Of a stretch of 64,000 nt of DNA, positions 42,153 through 52,400 are shown piece after piece (position 1 is the stretch's first letter; the number at the start of each line of letters is the position of its first letter). The notes below the pieces were generated by a model. The model saw only the letters and a program-made list of their open reading frames with translations, searched no databases and was not told the DNA's origin. The position numbers were made by a program, and so were the translations under genes. The stretch comes from JANRLT01 sp041736895 (lineage in GTDB: Bacteria > Planctomycetota > Planctomycetia > Pirellulales > JALHPA01), in the NCBI GenBank assembly GCA_041736895.1, contig JBGSSS010000015.1, forward strand, positions 31,904 to 95,903, in the 5' to 3' direction.

Positions 42153-44543
42153 CTATTTGGCATCCTTTCCGACAATCGTTGGATTCCAAGCTAGGACGAC
42201 ACTATCGACATCGATGTCAGTTTTCTTCGGCTGGACGTTGAATTCGGTGACGTTCAAATTCTCTGCTTTACTCATTTCTAAAAGCTTATCTTTCTCCGCT
42301 TTGTATTCTGCATCCAACTTGACGAGTTTCTCGTCGATCGCGGCGACATTTTCCTCGGCGTCATCGACTTTGGATTGCTGGCTGAGAACTTTCCCTGCGG
42401 AGCGAGCTGAAGTGCCGACCTTGTTCATATTCGTCGTGCTCATTTTCTTACGGCCGAAGATTGCTCCCAAGACTGTTGTGCCAAAATGAATCACCGTGTC
42501 CATCGTCTTGGCCTTCTTTTGATTCTTTTGCACCTCCACGCGCTGTTCTGCAACTCGCCGTTTCTCTTGCAACGCATCGAATTTTGGCTGGTATTTTTTG
42601 TTCAATTTCGCCAGGTCCGCGTCGCGCTGTTCGCGCGTTTCGTGGGACAAGCGCACACGGAATTCGCTTTCGGTTTCACCCGGCTTGGAAACCGTTTTTG
42701 AATCTGCATCTTTGAACAAAGAAAGTCTCTTGCCGCGATACAGCGAATCGCGGACATCTTTCATGAACGTGGTGTATTGCTTCGCCTTGGTCAGTTCTGC
42801 CGGAAGCTCGCCAAAGGTCGCTCCCTCTTCCGGCAGCGCATCAAACTCGATCTCGCCATCAACGAGTGTTTCGGCGTATTCCCAAATCTCAGAAGTCACT
42901 TCCTCGTTTAGAGCTGCAAGCAGCGCAATCGATTCAGCATGATCAATCCCATTGGTTGACGAGACGTAATGCACTTTGCCCCGTGCGAGCAAACACGGTT
43001 CGTACTTCACCGTGCTGCCCGCGGGCTTTGACGTGCGCCGCGGTAGGAACACTTCGGTGATTCCCGGCGGCAACGAAGGCCGACTGGCTGCGGCTTTGAC
43101 CGATGCGGCGGCCTGCGGCGCGAGCCCCGATTTTTTCTCCTGCATCAGCGTGCGAATCTGTTCGCTGTTGATCGGTCCGCGGAGGAATGACAATGCCCAC
43201 CGCGACTGAAAGACAACCGGCTTGTCGTCGTGAACATTGTTCATCAGAAACACGCGGTTGCCGAGCCCGCTCAGCGTTTTCTCGAGCGACTTCCGATCAA
43301 ATGCCGCGCCGGCCGCCGTCGAGGCTCCTTCGAGCCCATCCAGGACGCGAGCTTTGTCCCGCTCCGTCTGCAGCCTACCGAGGAACCAGGTTCCGGCGTT
43401 AGCCAAGCCTTTGTAATCCAAATCGACAGGGTTTTGCGTCGCGAGAACACATCCCAACCCGAACGCGCGGGCTTGCTTGAGCAAGGTCAACATCGGCTGC
43501 TTCGAAGGCGGATTCGCGACCGGCGGAAAATAGCCGAAGACCTCGTCCATGTAGAGCAGCGCGCGAAGACTTGTCGTGCCGGATTGCGAGCGCATCCACG
43601 CGATCATCTCATTGAGCAGGATCGTGACAAAAAACATCCGCTCGGCGTCACCGAGATGTGCGATCGACATAATGGCGAAGCGCGGCTTGCCTTTGTCGGT
43701 GTACAAGAGTTTCTGGATGTCGAGCGATTCGCCCTGCATCCAATTCGCAAATCCCGGCGAGGCCAGCAGATTGTTGAGCGCTATCGACAAACCGAAGCGG
43801 TCTTTCTCCGGGTAGAAACTTTCGATATCGAACGCCCCGAGTTGGCGGAACGGCGGTTTCTGGATTTCGCGGATCAGTTGATTCAAATCGAGGTCATTTC
43901 CTTCGCGCCACGCCCGATCGACCAGGTTGCTGATCAAGATATGCTCGCGGCTCTTCAACGGATCGGCTTCGACCCCGACCAGCGAAAGCAGTCCCGAAAC
44001 GGCGCTCGTGACGCGTTCGCGCATGGCATCGTTGTTGTCGATGATCGCTTGCGGCGGCGCGGCGAAGGAACGCAGGACCGTGAGTGGAATCCCCGCGTTG
44101 CTCCCAGGCGTGTAAATCGAGATATCCACCGCATCCTTGAACAACTGAATCCGCTCGGGCGGTTCGTTCCAATCGGCGAGTCCTTTCTTCCAGGTCTCGG
44201 CAACCTTGGCGGTATACTCCTCGGGTGTTTGCTGTTTGCGCTTTGCTTCACCCGGATCAATCCAAGGTTGAAAGTCACTCGGCTGCAATTTTGGAAAGGT
44301 CAGCATCAAGTTTCCCAGATCGCCCTTGGGATCGATGATGATCGCCGGGATGCCATCTATGGCCGCTTCTTCGAGCAAGGCGAGACAGAGCCCTGTCTTG
44401 CCACTGCCCGTCATGCCGACGCAAACGGCGTGGGTGACGAGATCCTTGGAATCGTAGAGCATGTAATCCGGCTTCGCCTTGGCCGCTTTGAGATCGTATT
44501 CGCGGCCCAGATAAAAGACGCCCGGCAACTCATAATCTGCCAT
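42153..44543 (-). CDS. HerA-like ATPase with C-terminal coiled coil
   Basis: A 796-residue protein. Walker A is VCVGMTGSGKTGL near residues 41-53; IIIDPKGDLGNLM follows, and LLYMDEVFGYFPPV with VLATQNPVDLDYKGLANAGTW are Walker B and sensor-like segments of HerA/FtsK-type ATPases. Around 610-760 the sequence is coiled coil with a hydrophobic stretch (VIHFGTTVLGAIFG). HerA proteins move DNA in end-resection with NurA, or work in phage defence and conjugation; no NurA nuclease is encoded beside it. No membrane signal at the N-terminus. Function here is unknown. Confidence 0.8.
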   Translation of the reverse strand: MADYELPGVFYLGREYDLKAAKAKPDYMLYDSKDLVTHAVCVGMTGSGKTGLCLALLEEAAIDGIPAIIIDPKGDLGNLMLTFPKLQPSDFQPWIDPGEAKRKQQTPEEYTAKVAETWKKGLADWNEPPERIQLFKDAVDISIYTPGSNAGIPLTVLRSFAAPPQAIIDNNDAMRERVTSAVSGLLSLVGVEADPLKSREHILISNLVDRAWREGNDLDLNQLIREIQKPPFRQLGAFDIESFYPEKDRFGLSIALNNLLASPGFANWMQGESLDIQKLLYTDKGKPRFAIMSIAHLGDAERMFFVTILLNEMIAWMRSQSGTTSLRALLYMDEVFGYFPPVANPPSKQPMLTLLKQARAFGLGCVLATQNPVDLDYKGLANAGTWFLGRLQTERDKARVLDGLEGASTAAGAAFDRKSLEKTLSGLGNRVFLMNNVHDDKPVVFQSRWALSFLRGPINSEQIRTLMQEKKSGLAPQAAASVKAAASRPSLPPGITEVFLPRRTSKPAGSTVKYEPCLLARGKVHYVSSTNGIDHAESIALLAALNEEVTSEIWEYAETLVDGEIEFDALPEEGATFGELPAELTKAKQYTTFMKDVRDSLYRGKRLSLFKDADSKTVSKPGETESEFRVRLSHETREQRDADLAKLNKKYQPKFDALQEKRRVAEQRVEVQKNQKKAKTMDTVIHFGTTVLGAIFGRKKMSTTNMNKVGTSARSAGKVLSQQSKVDDAEENVAAIDEKLVKLDAEYKAEKDKLLEMSKAENLNVTEFNVQPKKTDIDVDSVVLAWNPTIVGKDAK

Positions 44544-44698
44544 ATAGATGACTCGCGAGTATGAAGAACGAACGCGTGAAAAACGCTCGGGGATGACCAG
44601 CCAATACTATAACGAAGCCGGTGTTTGTTGCGAGATGCTTAATAATGTAAGAGCAAAGCTGATTGATTTCTTCATCTGACGCCATCCAGTGCTGAAAA

Positions 44699-45982
44699 CT
44701 AATCCGTCTCTTTTCCCAAATACGCTTCGATCACGCGCGGATTCGCCCGGATTTCGGCGGGGGTTCCATCGGCAATTTTTTGGCCGTAATCAAGCACGGC
44801 AATACGGTCGCTGATCCCCATCACGACGTTCATGTGATGTTCGATCAGCAGGATCGTGACGCCCTGATCGCGGATCGCGCGGATCAATTCCATCAGGTCC
44901 GCCGTCTCGGCCGGATTCATCCCGGCACCCGGTTCATCGAGGAGCAACAGCTTTGGCTTGGTCGCCAACGCCCGCGCGATCTCCAACCGCCGCTGCGCGC
45001 CATAGGGGAGCGAGCCAGCCAGATGATCCGCCTGCGCATCTAGACCCACCGAGCGGAGGATCTTCAACGCCTCGTCGCGGGCAGCTTGCTCGCGGCGGCG
45101 TTGCCCTGGCGTGCGGAGGAACATCGCCGCGGCATTGCCGCCGATGCTCCGATTCAGACCCACGAGCACGTTCTCGATCGCCGTCATGCCGCGAAAGAGC
45201 CGAATGTTTTGAAAGGTCCGCGCCATGCCGCAATCGGCGATCAAATCGGGTGTGCGTCGCGTCGAACGCCAAATCGCGACGGTACCTAAGCCGCCGAGCA
45301 AGCCGCCCAGCAAGAACCCCACGATCTCTAATGTGTGGCGCAAGCGAGTCGCGGAACGTTGCTGCTGGAGTTTATCGGCATTCACTTGCCAGAGGAATTT
45401 ATCTCCGGTAAAAGCCGGCGGCGTCTCGAAGTTGTCAGCGGCTGCAGCGGATTCCAGCTCTTTGTTCACATGGCTGAGAAGTTGTTCAGCGCCCGGCAAA
45501 TCCTTGGCCTTGGCAAAGATTCGCTCCCCATCGGAGCTCACAATTTTCCACGGCCACACATTGCTCAACCGGTCACGTTCGATGGCGATTCCTTGCCCGA
45601 AGAGATAGTCCCGTGCGGCGTGCCAACTCTTGCCCCAACTGAAGTTGTCGTTGTTATGCGGACGATTGATAGCCGTTTGCCACAGTGTATCGATGTTCGA
45701 TCCGAGCAGAAAACCACCCAGGCCCGTGAACAACCCGATCACCAAACAGAGCAGCGTCGTTCGCCAGTTCCAAAAGCGGATCGTCGGCTTGTCCTGGAAC
45801 TGAATTTCGCCAGCCGTCGGGGGATAGATTCCCGTGATCGCGTTAAAGGCGGTCGTCTTGCCCGCTCCGTTGGGACCGATTAGCGAAAAGATTTGCCCTG
45901 GCTCCACCGTCAACGACAAATCCTTGACCGCCGTGAGGCCGCCGAAGCGCATGGTCAGATTTTTGACTTGCAGGAGAGACAT
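44699..45982 (-). CDS. livG: LivG-type ABC ATPase with a membrane-hairpin insertion
   Basis: A 427-residue ABC ATPase of branched-chain amino acid uptake. Walker A GPNGAGKTT is at 36-44, Q-loop RTFQN at 255-259, signature SLPYGAQRRLE at 324-334, Walker B LLLLDEPGAGM at 345-355 and H-loop EHHM at 381-384. Usual LivG is about 255 residues. The extra ~180 residues (about 66-246) lie between the strand QFQDKP and the segment TPDLIADCGMARTFQN. They hold two predicted membrane helices (about 75-94 and 218-237) with an approximately 120-residue loop between. The frame is intact and both halves are conserved. It overlaps no neighbour and follows livM by 19 bases. Confidence 0.9.
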   Translation of the reverse strand: MSLLQVKNLTMRFGGLTAVKDLSLTVEPGQIFSLIGPNGAGKTTAFNAITGIYPPTAGEIQFQDKPTIRFWNWRTTLLCLVIGLFTGLGGFLLGSNIDTLWQTAINRPHNNDNFSWGKSWHAARDYLFGQGIAIERDRLSNVWPWKIVSSDGERIFAKAKDLPGAEQLLSHVNKELESAAAADNFETPPAFTGDKFLWQVNADKLQQQRSATRLRHTLEIVGFLLGGLLGGLGTVAIWRSTRRTPDLIADCGMARTFQNIRLFRGMTAIENVLVGLNRSIGGNAAAMFLRTPGQRRREQAARDEALKILRSVGLDAQADHLAGSLPYGAQRRLEIARALATKPKLLLLDEPGAGMNPAETADLMELIRAIRDQGVTILLIEHHMNVVMGISDRIAVLDYGQKIADGTPAEIRANPRVIEAYLGKETD

Positions 45983-46001
45983 GCTTATTGTGTGCCTTTA
46001 G

Positions 46002-47030
46002 CTACGCTCGCTCCGGGTGCATTTCGTGGGCTATCCGACTCTCGGGCAAGATCCCTTCGGGCCGAAAGCGCATCATCAGGATCAACGCCATTCCATATAA
46101 CATGAACTTGAAATCACTCAATTGAAAGAAGGTGATCTGTTGCGCTTGGAGCTGGCGATCGATGAGCGGAATTAGGATTTGATCGGTCCCGAATACGAGA
46201 AATACGCCCAGCACCACGCCGTAGCGATTTCCTAGGCCGCCGAGGATCAGCGCCGCGAGGACCATGACCGAACGGTTGAAGTCGAATGTCGTCGCGGGCG
46301 ACGGCGCACTCGCGGTCGTGTAGCAAAACAACCAACCCGCCAGGCCCGCCAATGCCGCGCACAACACAAACGCGGCAAGTTTGAGCCGCGCGGGATTCAG
46401 GCCCATGCAACCGGCGGCGAGTTCGTCTTCGCGGATAGCGATCCAAGCCCGGCCAAGGCGCGAACGCTCGATATTCCCGAGCAGCCACATGACGCCTAGA
46501 AGCAGCGCCAGGGCAATGTAATATATTCCAATATTCCAGTCGGCCCACTCGTTCAGACTGGTGAAGGCGGCCGGTGGATCTTTGAAAATGATCGGGGCAA
46601 TCCCGGAAGAACCCTGGGTCACGTTGAGCATGTAGGTCAGCGTATCCTTGACCATTTCCCCGAAACCAAGCGTCACAAGGGCCAGATAATCCCCTCGCAA
46701 CCGCAGTGTCGGCGCGCCGAGCAGCAAGCCAAACCCAATCCCCACGATTACCGAAAGCACAAGCGGGATCAGCGTATGCCAACCAAAGGGGTAGAACGTC
46801 GGGTGAACGGCGATTGCGGTGACGTAAACACCGATCGCAATAAAAGCCATGCCGCCGAGATGCAGCATCCCCGTATAGCCAACGACGACATTCAACGCCA
46901 ACGCCAGAATGACCAGCGGGAAAATTTTCGTGATCTGGTCGGCAATGTTCGTGGCCCCTATGGCCGTGAGAGCCAACGGGAGCAGGATTGCCAGCACGAT
47001 GCCGATCAGTTGTTTCAGCCAGGAGGGCAT
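46002..47030 (-). CDS. livM: Branched-chain amino acid ABC transporter permease
   Basis: About 342 residues from ATG 47030, which overlaps the livH stop codon. It is a hydrophobic LivM-type permease; FPLVILALALNVVVGYTGMLHLGG, LRLRGDYLALVTLGFGEMVKDTL and the EAA-like segment RLGRAWIAIREDELAAGCMGLNPARLK are family features. About ten membrane helices are expected. Together with LivH it forms the membrane channel. An upstream extension (to 47123) has no homology. The start was chosen for the TAATG overlap. Confidence 0.93.
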   Translation of the reverse strand: MPSWLKQLIGIVLAILLPLALTAIGATNIADQITKIFPLVILALALNVVVGYTGMLHLGGMAFIAIGVYVTAIAVHPTFYPFGWHTLIPLVLSVIVGIGFGLLLGAPTLRLRGDYLALVTLGFGEMVKDTLTYMLNVTQGSSGIAPIIFKDPPAAFTSLNEWADWNIGIYYIALALLLGVMWLLGNIERSRLGRAWIAIREDELAAGCMGLNPARLKLAAFVLCAALAGLAGWLFCYTTASAPSPATTFDFNRSVMVLAALILGGLGNRYGVVLGVFLVFGTDQILIPLIDRQLQAQQITFFQLSDFKFMLYGMALILMMRFRPEGILPESRIAHEMHPERA

Positions 47031-47992
47031 TAGACCTTCTCCCGGACGTTGCGTCCCAACAAGCCAGCAGGCCGAAACACGAGAATAAACACGAGGATCG
47101 CAAAGATCGCCGCATTCGACCATTGAGCATTCAAATAACTCTCGATAATCGCCCGCACTAGACCAATGACGAGACTTCCCAACACCGCGCCGGGAATACT
47201 GCCGATCCCGCCGAGAACCGCGGCCGTAAAAGCATAGAGCCCAAATTGATAACCCATGCCAAAGACATTCGTCCCACGAGTGACGCCGTCGATCACTCCT
47301 GCAAAGCCGGCGAGCGCACCGCCGATGGCGAATGTCGTTGCGATGATCATCTCGACGGGGATGCCCATCAATTCGGCCGCGGTCGGATTTTGTTGCACAG
47401 CCCGCATGGCTTTGCCGAGCTTGGTCCGCTTGACCATGTAGAGCAAGGCGATCATCAACGGCACGACGAGTGCGATGATCAAAATGCTCTTGGCATTCAG
47501 GCGCAGTCCGCTCTCTTCGGGAAGCAAATTCTCGCGCGAGATAATTTCGGGCAGGTTGTATTCACCCGTCCCTCCCCAGAGCAAGCCAACGTTCACAAGC
47601 ACAAACGACATGCCGATCGCCGAGACGAGCGGAGCGAGTTTCGGAGCTTTGCGCAGCGGCTTGTAGACCAAGCGGTCGATCGACAAGTTGATCGCCGCGC
47701 ACATCCCGCCGGCCAGCGCCAATAAGACCAGCAGCCAGAACCCGACCAGAGCGTACGAATCGGTCGCCGGGAGCATGCCGATAGCATCGAGCTTGAACAA
47801 AATCGTGCCGGTCAGAAACGCCCCCAGCATAAAAACATCGCCGTGTGCGAAATTGATCAGCCCGATGATCCCGTAGACCATCGAGTAACCCAGGGCGATC
47901 AACGCGATGAGCGACCCGTAGGCCAGTCCATCGATGATGATTTGCAACAGAAATTGCGCGGCGCTCGGGGATATGTCGGCAAACAAAAGCAT
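47030..47992 (-). CDS. livH: Branched-chain amino acid ABC transporter permease
   Basis: A 320-residue LivH-type permease. FLLQIIIDGLAYGSLIALIALGYSMVYGIIGLINFAHGD in parts is the typical N-terminus, and MRAVQQNPTAAELMGIPVEMII is the coupling-helix region. Near the middle an approximately 35-residue hydrophilic segment (WGGTGEYNLPEIISRENLLPEESG) is longer than usual but occurs in some members. It overlaps livM by one base (TAATG), showing translational coupling. Confidence 0.95.
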   Translation of the reverse strand: MLLFADISPSAAQFLLQIIIDGLAYGSLIALIALGYSMVYGIIGLINFAHGDVFMLGAFLTGTILFKLDAIGMLPATDSYALVGFWLLVLLALAGGMCAAINLSIDRLVYKPLRKAPKLAPLVSAIGMSFVLVNVGLLWGGTGEYNLPEIISRENLLPEESGLRLNAKSILIIALVVPLMIALLYMVKRTKLGKAMRAVQQNPTAAELMGIPVEMIIATTFAIGGALAGFAGVIDGVTRGTNVFGMGYQFGLYAFTAAVLGGIGSIPGAVLGSLVIGLVRAIIESYLNAQWSNAAIFAILVFILVFRPAGLLGRNVREKV

Positions 47993-48129
47993 CGTGTCGA
48001 GCGCGAGAACAATTTAACGATAAAAGATAATTCCTAGGGCCAGTAATAGAGTAACGCGAGCCGCACAGAATTGCACGACCAATCCGGACGATGTCGGATT
48101 GGAAGTGCAAAAATCTTGCGAGCTCCGGC

Positions 48130-49347
48130 TTATTTGGCTGCCTCGCCGGCTTCGAGCATTTTGACAAACTCGAATTTTCCGTTGCGGACTTGATGACCGC
48201 TCAGCCGTCTCAGCGTCGTGTCGCCGTTTTCGTCAAACGACCACTTCCCCAGCGCGCCGTCGAAATCTTTGATGGCCAGGCAGGCCGCAACGATGGCCGC
48301 CCGGTCTTTCTTTCCGGCTTTGCGGATCGCTTCCAACGCGACCTTTCCGCATTCGTAGCCATAAATCGCATATGGTTCGGGTTCGATGCCGTACTTCTTC
48401 TTGTAATTGTCGTAAAATTTCTTGCCAGTTTCCGTCAAATGCTCGTAGGGAGCACCCGGAAACGTGAGATAACAGCGGTCGTTCAGGCTTTCAGCGCCCG
48501 CCGCATCAATAAACGCCTGTTCCAGGCAACCTTCGGGAACCATCATCTTACAGTCGAGTCCGACTTCGCGCATGTCCTTGGCCAACTGCCCCCCTTTGGT
48601 CTGGGTCGTTCCGCCAAAATAGACCAGATCGGGATTCTTCGCCTTGATCTTGTTCATCAGGGATTTGAAGTCATTCGATTTGACCGAGATCTGTTCGTGG
48701 CCGAGGACTTCGATTTCGATCTCGTTGCAACGACGTTCGAACAAATCCGCGCAGCCTTTGCCGTACATTTCGCTGTCGTCGAGAATGTATACTTTGGCAA
48801 CTCCGAGTTGCTTGGCCCAATCCGCAGCAATTGAACCTTGTAAATCATCGGTCGCGACAACTCGTGTGTAGGTGACTTTTCCCGTGGGGCGATAGTTTTC
48901 GGGTTCACCTTTGACCCCACTCGGCTTCGTTAGCCCAATCGCTGTATTGGCAGGGCTGATCATGAGCAGCCCGGCACGATTCAAGATCGGCATCGACTGG
49001 ATAGCCGCACCGCTATTGAACGGCCCGATGTAGATCATCGTGTTGGGATCATTCTTGGCCACATTGGCGTTGTTGATCTCAATATTCGGCTCCCAGTTTC
49101 CGGATGTCCCGGCATCGTCAATGCTCTCGTAAACAATTTTGAAGTCGCCCACCTTGGAGTCGACTTCATCGAGTGCCATCTTGATCCCATTGGTGATCGA
49201 AGTCGTCTGTCCCTTGGCCGTACCGGTCAGCGGCAAACTGCTAATGATTTTGATCGTGTTCGGATCGCCTTTGCTTCCGCAGCCTAGACAAACTAACGAC
49301 GCAAGCAAAAAAGCGCCGCTTAATACACGAGTAAAGTTCGCTGACAT
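48130..49347 (-). CDS. livK: Branched-chain amino acid ABC transporter substrate-binding lipoprotein
   Basis: A 405-residue type I periplasmic binding protein. The signal peptide ends in a lipobox (LVCLGCGSK; Cys23), so it is lipid-anchored. IIKSSLPLTGTAKGQ-like start (IISSLPLTGTA), NTMIYIGPFNSGAAIQSMPILNRAGL, VATDDLQGSIAADWAKQLG and VYILDDSEMYGKG are Leu/Ile/Val-binding protein features. It is the first gene of the operon (livK, livH, livM, livG on the reverse strand). Ligand specificity cannot be read; urea or amide ligands are possible alternatives in this family. Confidence 0.9.
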   Translation of the reverse strand: MSANFTRVLSGAFLLASLVCLGCGSKGDPNTIKIISSLPLTGTAKGQTTSITNGIKMALDEVDSKVGDFKIVYESIDDAGTSGNWEPNIEINNANVAKNDPNTMIYIGPFNSGAAIQSMPILNRAGLLMISPANTAIGLTKPSGVKGEPENYRPTGKVTYTRVVATDDLQGSIAADWAKQLGVAKVYILDDSEMYGKGCADLFERRCNEIEIEVLGHEQISVKSNDFKSLMNKIKAKNPDLVYFGGTTQTKGGQLAKDMREVGLDCKMMVPEGCLEQAFIDAAGAESLNDRCYLTFPGAPYEHLTETGKKFYDNYKKKYGIEPEPYAIYGYECGKVALEAIRKAGKKDRAAIVAACLAIKDFDGALGKWSFDENGDTTLRRLSGHQVRNGKFEFVKMLEAGEAAK

Positions 49348-49477
49348 GGATCTCGTCCTGAAAAAATTCGAAGGATTGCAACTGAGGGGAATTGTAAAAC
49401 GACCAGGGCAACAGCGTCAAATCACCCCGCTTGTTACAGCGGATTGTACTCGATATGGGATCACCAGGTTTGTTTAC

Positions 49478-52400
49478 TTAGCCAAGGACAGCCTGTAAGG
49501 ATTGCGCCAGCCACGTTTCCATCTCGGCTCGGGCTTTGGCATCCCAGGGGAAAACTTCTTCTTGGCCGGTGCGGAGAAAATGGAGCACCATTCCGGCCGG
49601 CGGGCCGCCCAGGGCTTCTTCGACGGCCAGCGCGTAGATGCTCAATTGCGGGCGATATTCCTCGACGAGTTTCCGATAACCTGCCGCATCGCCGGGGACC
49701 ATGTTCGTTTTATAGTCGACAATCCACCACTCGCCCGCCGCGTTTTGATAGAGCAGGTCGAGAAAGCCCTGGAAATAGAGCGGTTCGCTGGAACCGGTCG
49801 CGAACAGTTCCGCTGGCGCTGCCGTTTGTCGCGGCAGGAGAAACTCGACCTCGGTGTGAATGCTTTTAGCCGCGGCCAGTTCGCGACAGCGCGGCGACTG
49901 ATGGAATTGATCGAGCATCGAGCGCGCGGCTTCACGCGTCGCCGGATCGAGTACATTGAGCCGGTCGGACGCATCTTCGATCCAATGCCGCAGCAGCGAC
50001 GGGGCCAGTTTCTTGCAGTGGGCAAGCGAAAGCTTGGCTAGAACGGCGTGCGTCAGGATCCCCAACTGCGCCGCATCCGCACTACTATTGTTGGGCAACT
50101 CTTCCCAATCGCCTGCCAAACCTACGCAGCCTGCTCCGGGAACGGCTGGGTCAATTTGATCAGCGCCCGGCTTGACCGTTGTTTCAGCCAATGCCTTGAG
50201 GTCACTTTTCAAACGCGAGATCGAAAACCGCCGCCGGGCAAAGCGATTCGCTGCCACTGGCTCCATTCGCCCTAGCTCAGCAGCAAGTTGCTTCGCATCG
50301 ACTTCTACCGTCGGCAGGTCGGCGAGAATATCGCGCCACTTCTTGCCGCGCGGCAGCGCGATCTTTTCCGGTTCTGGCGGTTCGACCGTGGTCACGCGAA
50401 TCTGGGGCGGAGTGATGCCGGGAGCTGCCGCGGTGCAGATGCCGCTCTGCAAATCAAACCGCTCGGCGAGCAATCGCGTCCAGGCTTGGCTCGGCTCGGC
50501 CGGGTCTTTGATCGAACTGCTGAGGATCAAATAATCGGCCGCGCGGGTTGTCGCGACATAGAAGAGCCGCGTGCTTTCTTCCTCGGCCGCGCGAGTTTGC
50601 GCCGCGCGATGCATCATCAGGCCCGAGGTGACCCCGCTGCCGCCGGGACCCGCATCCGCAAGCGGGCCAAGCTCGGGATCAAACGCGACTTGCGTCGAAT
50701 CGCTATTCGGCCGCCGCTCCAAATCTGGCACAACAACGACCGGGAACTCGAGCCCCTTCGATTTGTGGATCGACATCAACTTGACAACGTTCGTGTTCTC
50801 CGGATGCGTCGCGGCGAGTGACTCCTTGGGCTCGTTGACCACAAATTCCCGCAACTGCACGATGAAATCGGCCAAGCCCAGCGTCGTCGAGCGATCAAAC
50901 ACACGCGCCATCTCGATCAGTTTTTCCAGGTTCGCCAACTTACGCTCGCCGAGAAACTCGGCCGCGAGTGCCGCATCGTAGCCGGTCAGATCGAGGACGC
51001 GGCGTATTAAATCGGTGATCGGCAGCCGATCCTTGAATTGGCGCAGCTCAGCTAAGATGCACGCCGCTTGTTTCGCGTGTTCCAGTTGACTCGCGTCAAT
51101 AGTCTTCGGCCATTTCACTTCCAGCGTAAACGCTCCTTCCAGCGATCCGTTTTCGCGCGCCAGCCAAAAGAGCGTCTCATCGGTCAAGCCAAAGATCGGG
51201 CTGCGCAAGACACCCGCCAACGCAATCTCGTCTGCCGAACTCTGCACCGCAGAGAGCAAATTCAGCAGGTCGTAAATCTCCTGCTGCGCATAAAACGCAT
51301 GCCCGCCGACCAAGTAATACGGAATGCCATGCTCGCGGAGGGCTTCTTCATACAGTTGCACATTTGGTAACGAGCGAAACAGAATCGCAATGTCGCCCAG
51401 TTGCACCGGCCGCGCGGTTCCGTCCTTGTTGCCAATCAGCGGTTCGCCCGACTCGAGTAGTTGCCGCAGCCGTCGCGCGATCCAGCGGGCTTCGGTCAGG
51501 CGATGTTCCGAGACCTTTTCTTCCGGCGGCGCAGGAGGCCAGAGGAACTCGACGCAGGGCTCCGTGTGCGCCGACGGACGATGCGCCACCAGCGGCTCGT
51601 AAGGCTCCTCGGGCGAATCCAGTGACGACGCAAAGAGCGTGTTCACGAACGAGATGATTCCGGGCTGCGAGCGGAAGTTTTGCGACAGCGGCAACCGGCC
51701 ATTCACGGGTGTTTCGCCGCGCAGTTGCACGAAGACTGCCGGATCGGCCCCGCGGAATCGGTAGATCGATTGCTTGTAATCGCCCACGATGAACAACTTG
51801 TTGGTGTCCGGAGAGCCGGTGAGCGCGCGGAGGATTTCGACCTGCACGGGATCAGTATCCTGACACTCGTCAACGAGTAGCAGCCGCAGATTTCGCCGCA
51901 ACCGCAGCAACATTTCCTCGTTCGCCGGATCGGCAAGAAGATCCCGTGCTCGCAACTGCAAGTCTGTAAAGTCGAGCCCGTTTTCGAGCCGTTTGCGTTG
52001 CTCGTAGGCTTGCACGACCTGCATAGCCAGACGTAATAACGCCAAGCTGCGCTCCGCGCCGGCCAGATCGTTTGATGTATCGAGCGCGTATTTGGAGCGG
52101 AGGTCCTTGAGTTGATCGCGAACTTGTTCAAAGACGGGCTGGAACTTTTCGTAGTCTTCCTTGTCGAGCAGTTTCTTGACCTTGCCCGGCATGGCGATTT
52201 CGCGGAAGCGTTCCCATAATGAAAAGACGTCTTTGCCGGCCGCATTGGCTTTGGCAATGTCCAGCGGCAATTCTTGCAACTCGCCGCCGACGGGGGCAAA
52301 CTTGGCGTTGCGTTGCATCAGGCCTGGCAGCACGGCCTGCAGCTTACGATGCCACTCGCCACGCAGTAAGTCACGATGGACCTGCGCCAGGAATGTCGTC

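Noticed and set aside
43230..44564. Open frame antisense to the HerA-like ATPase
   Set aside because: The reverse-strand ATPase has complete nucleotide-binding motifs, so this is a shadow.
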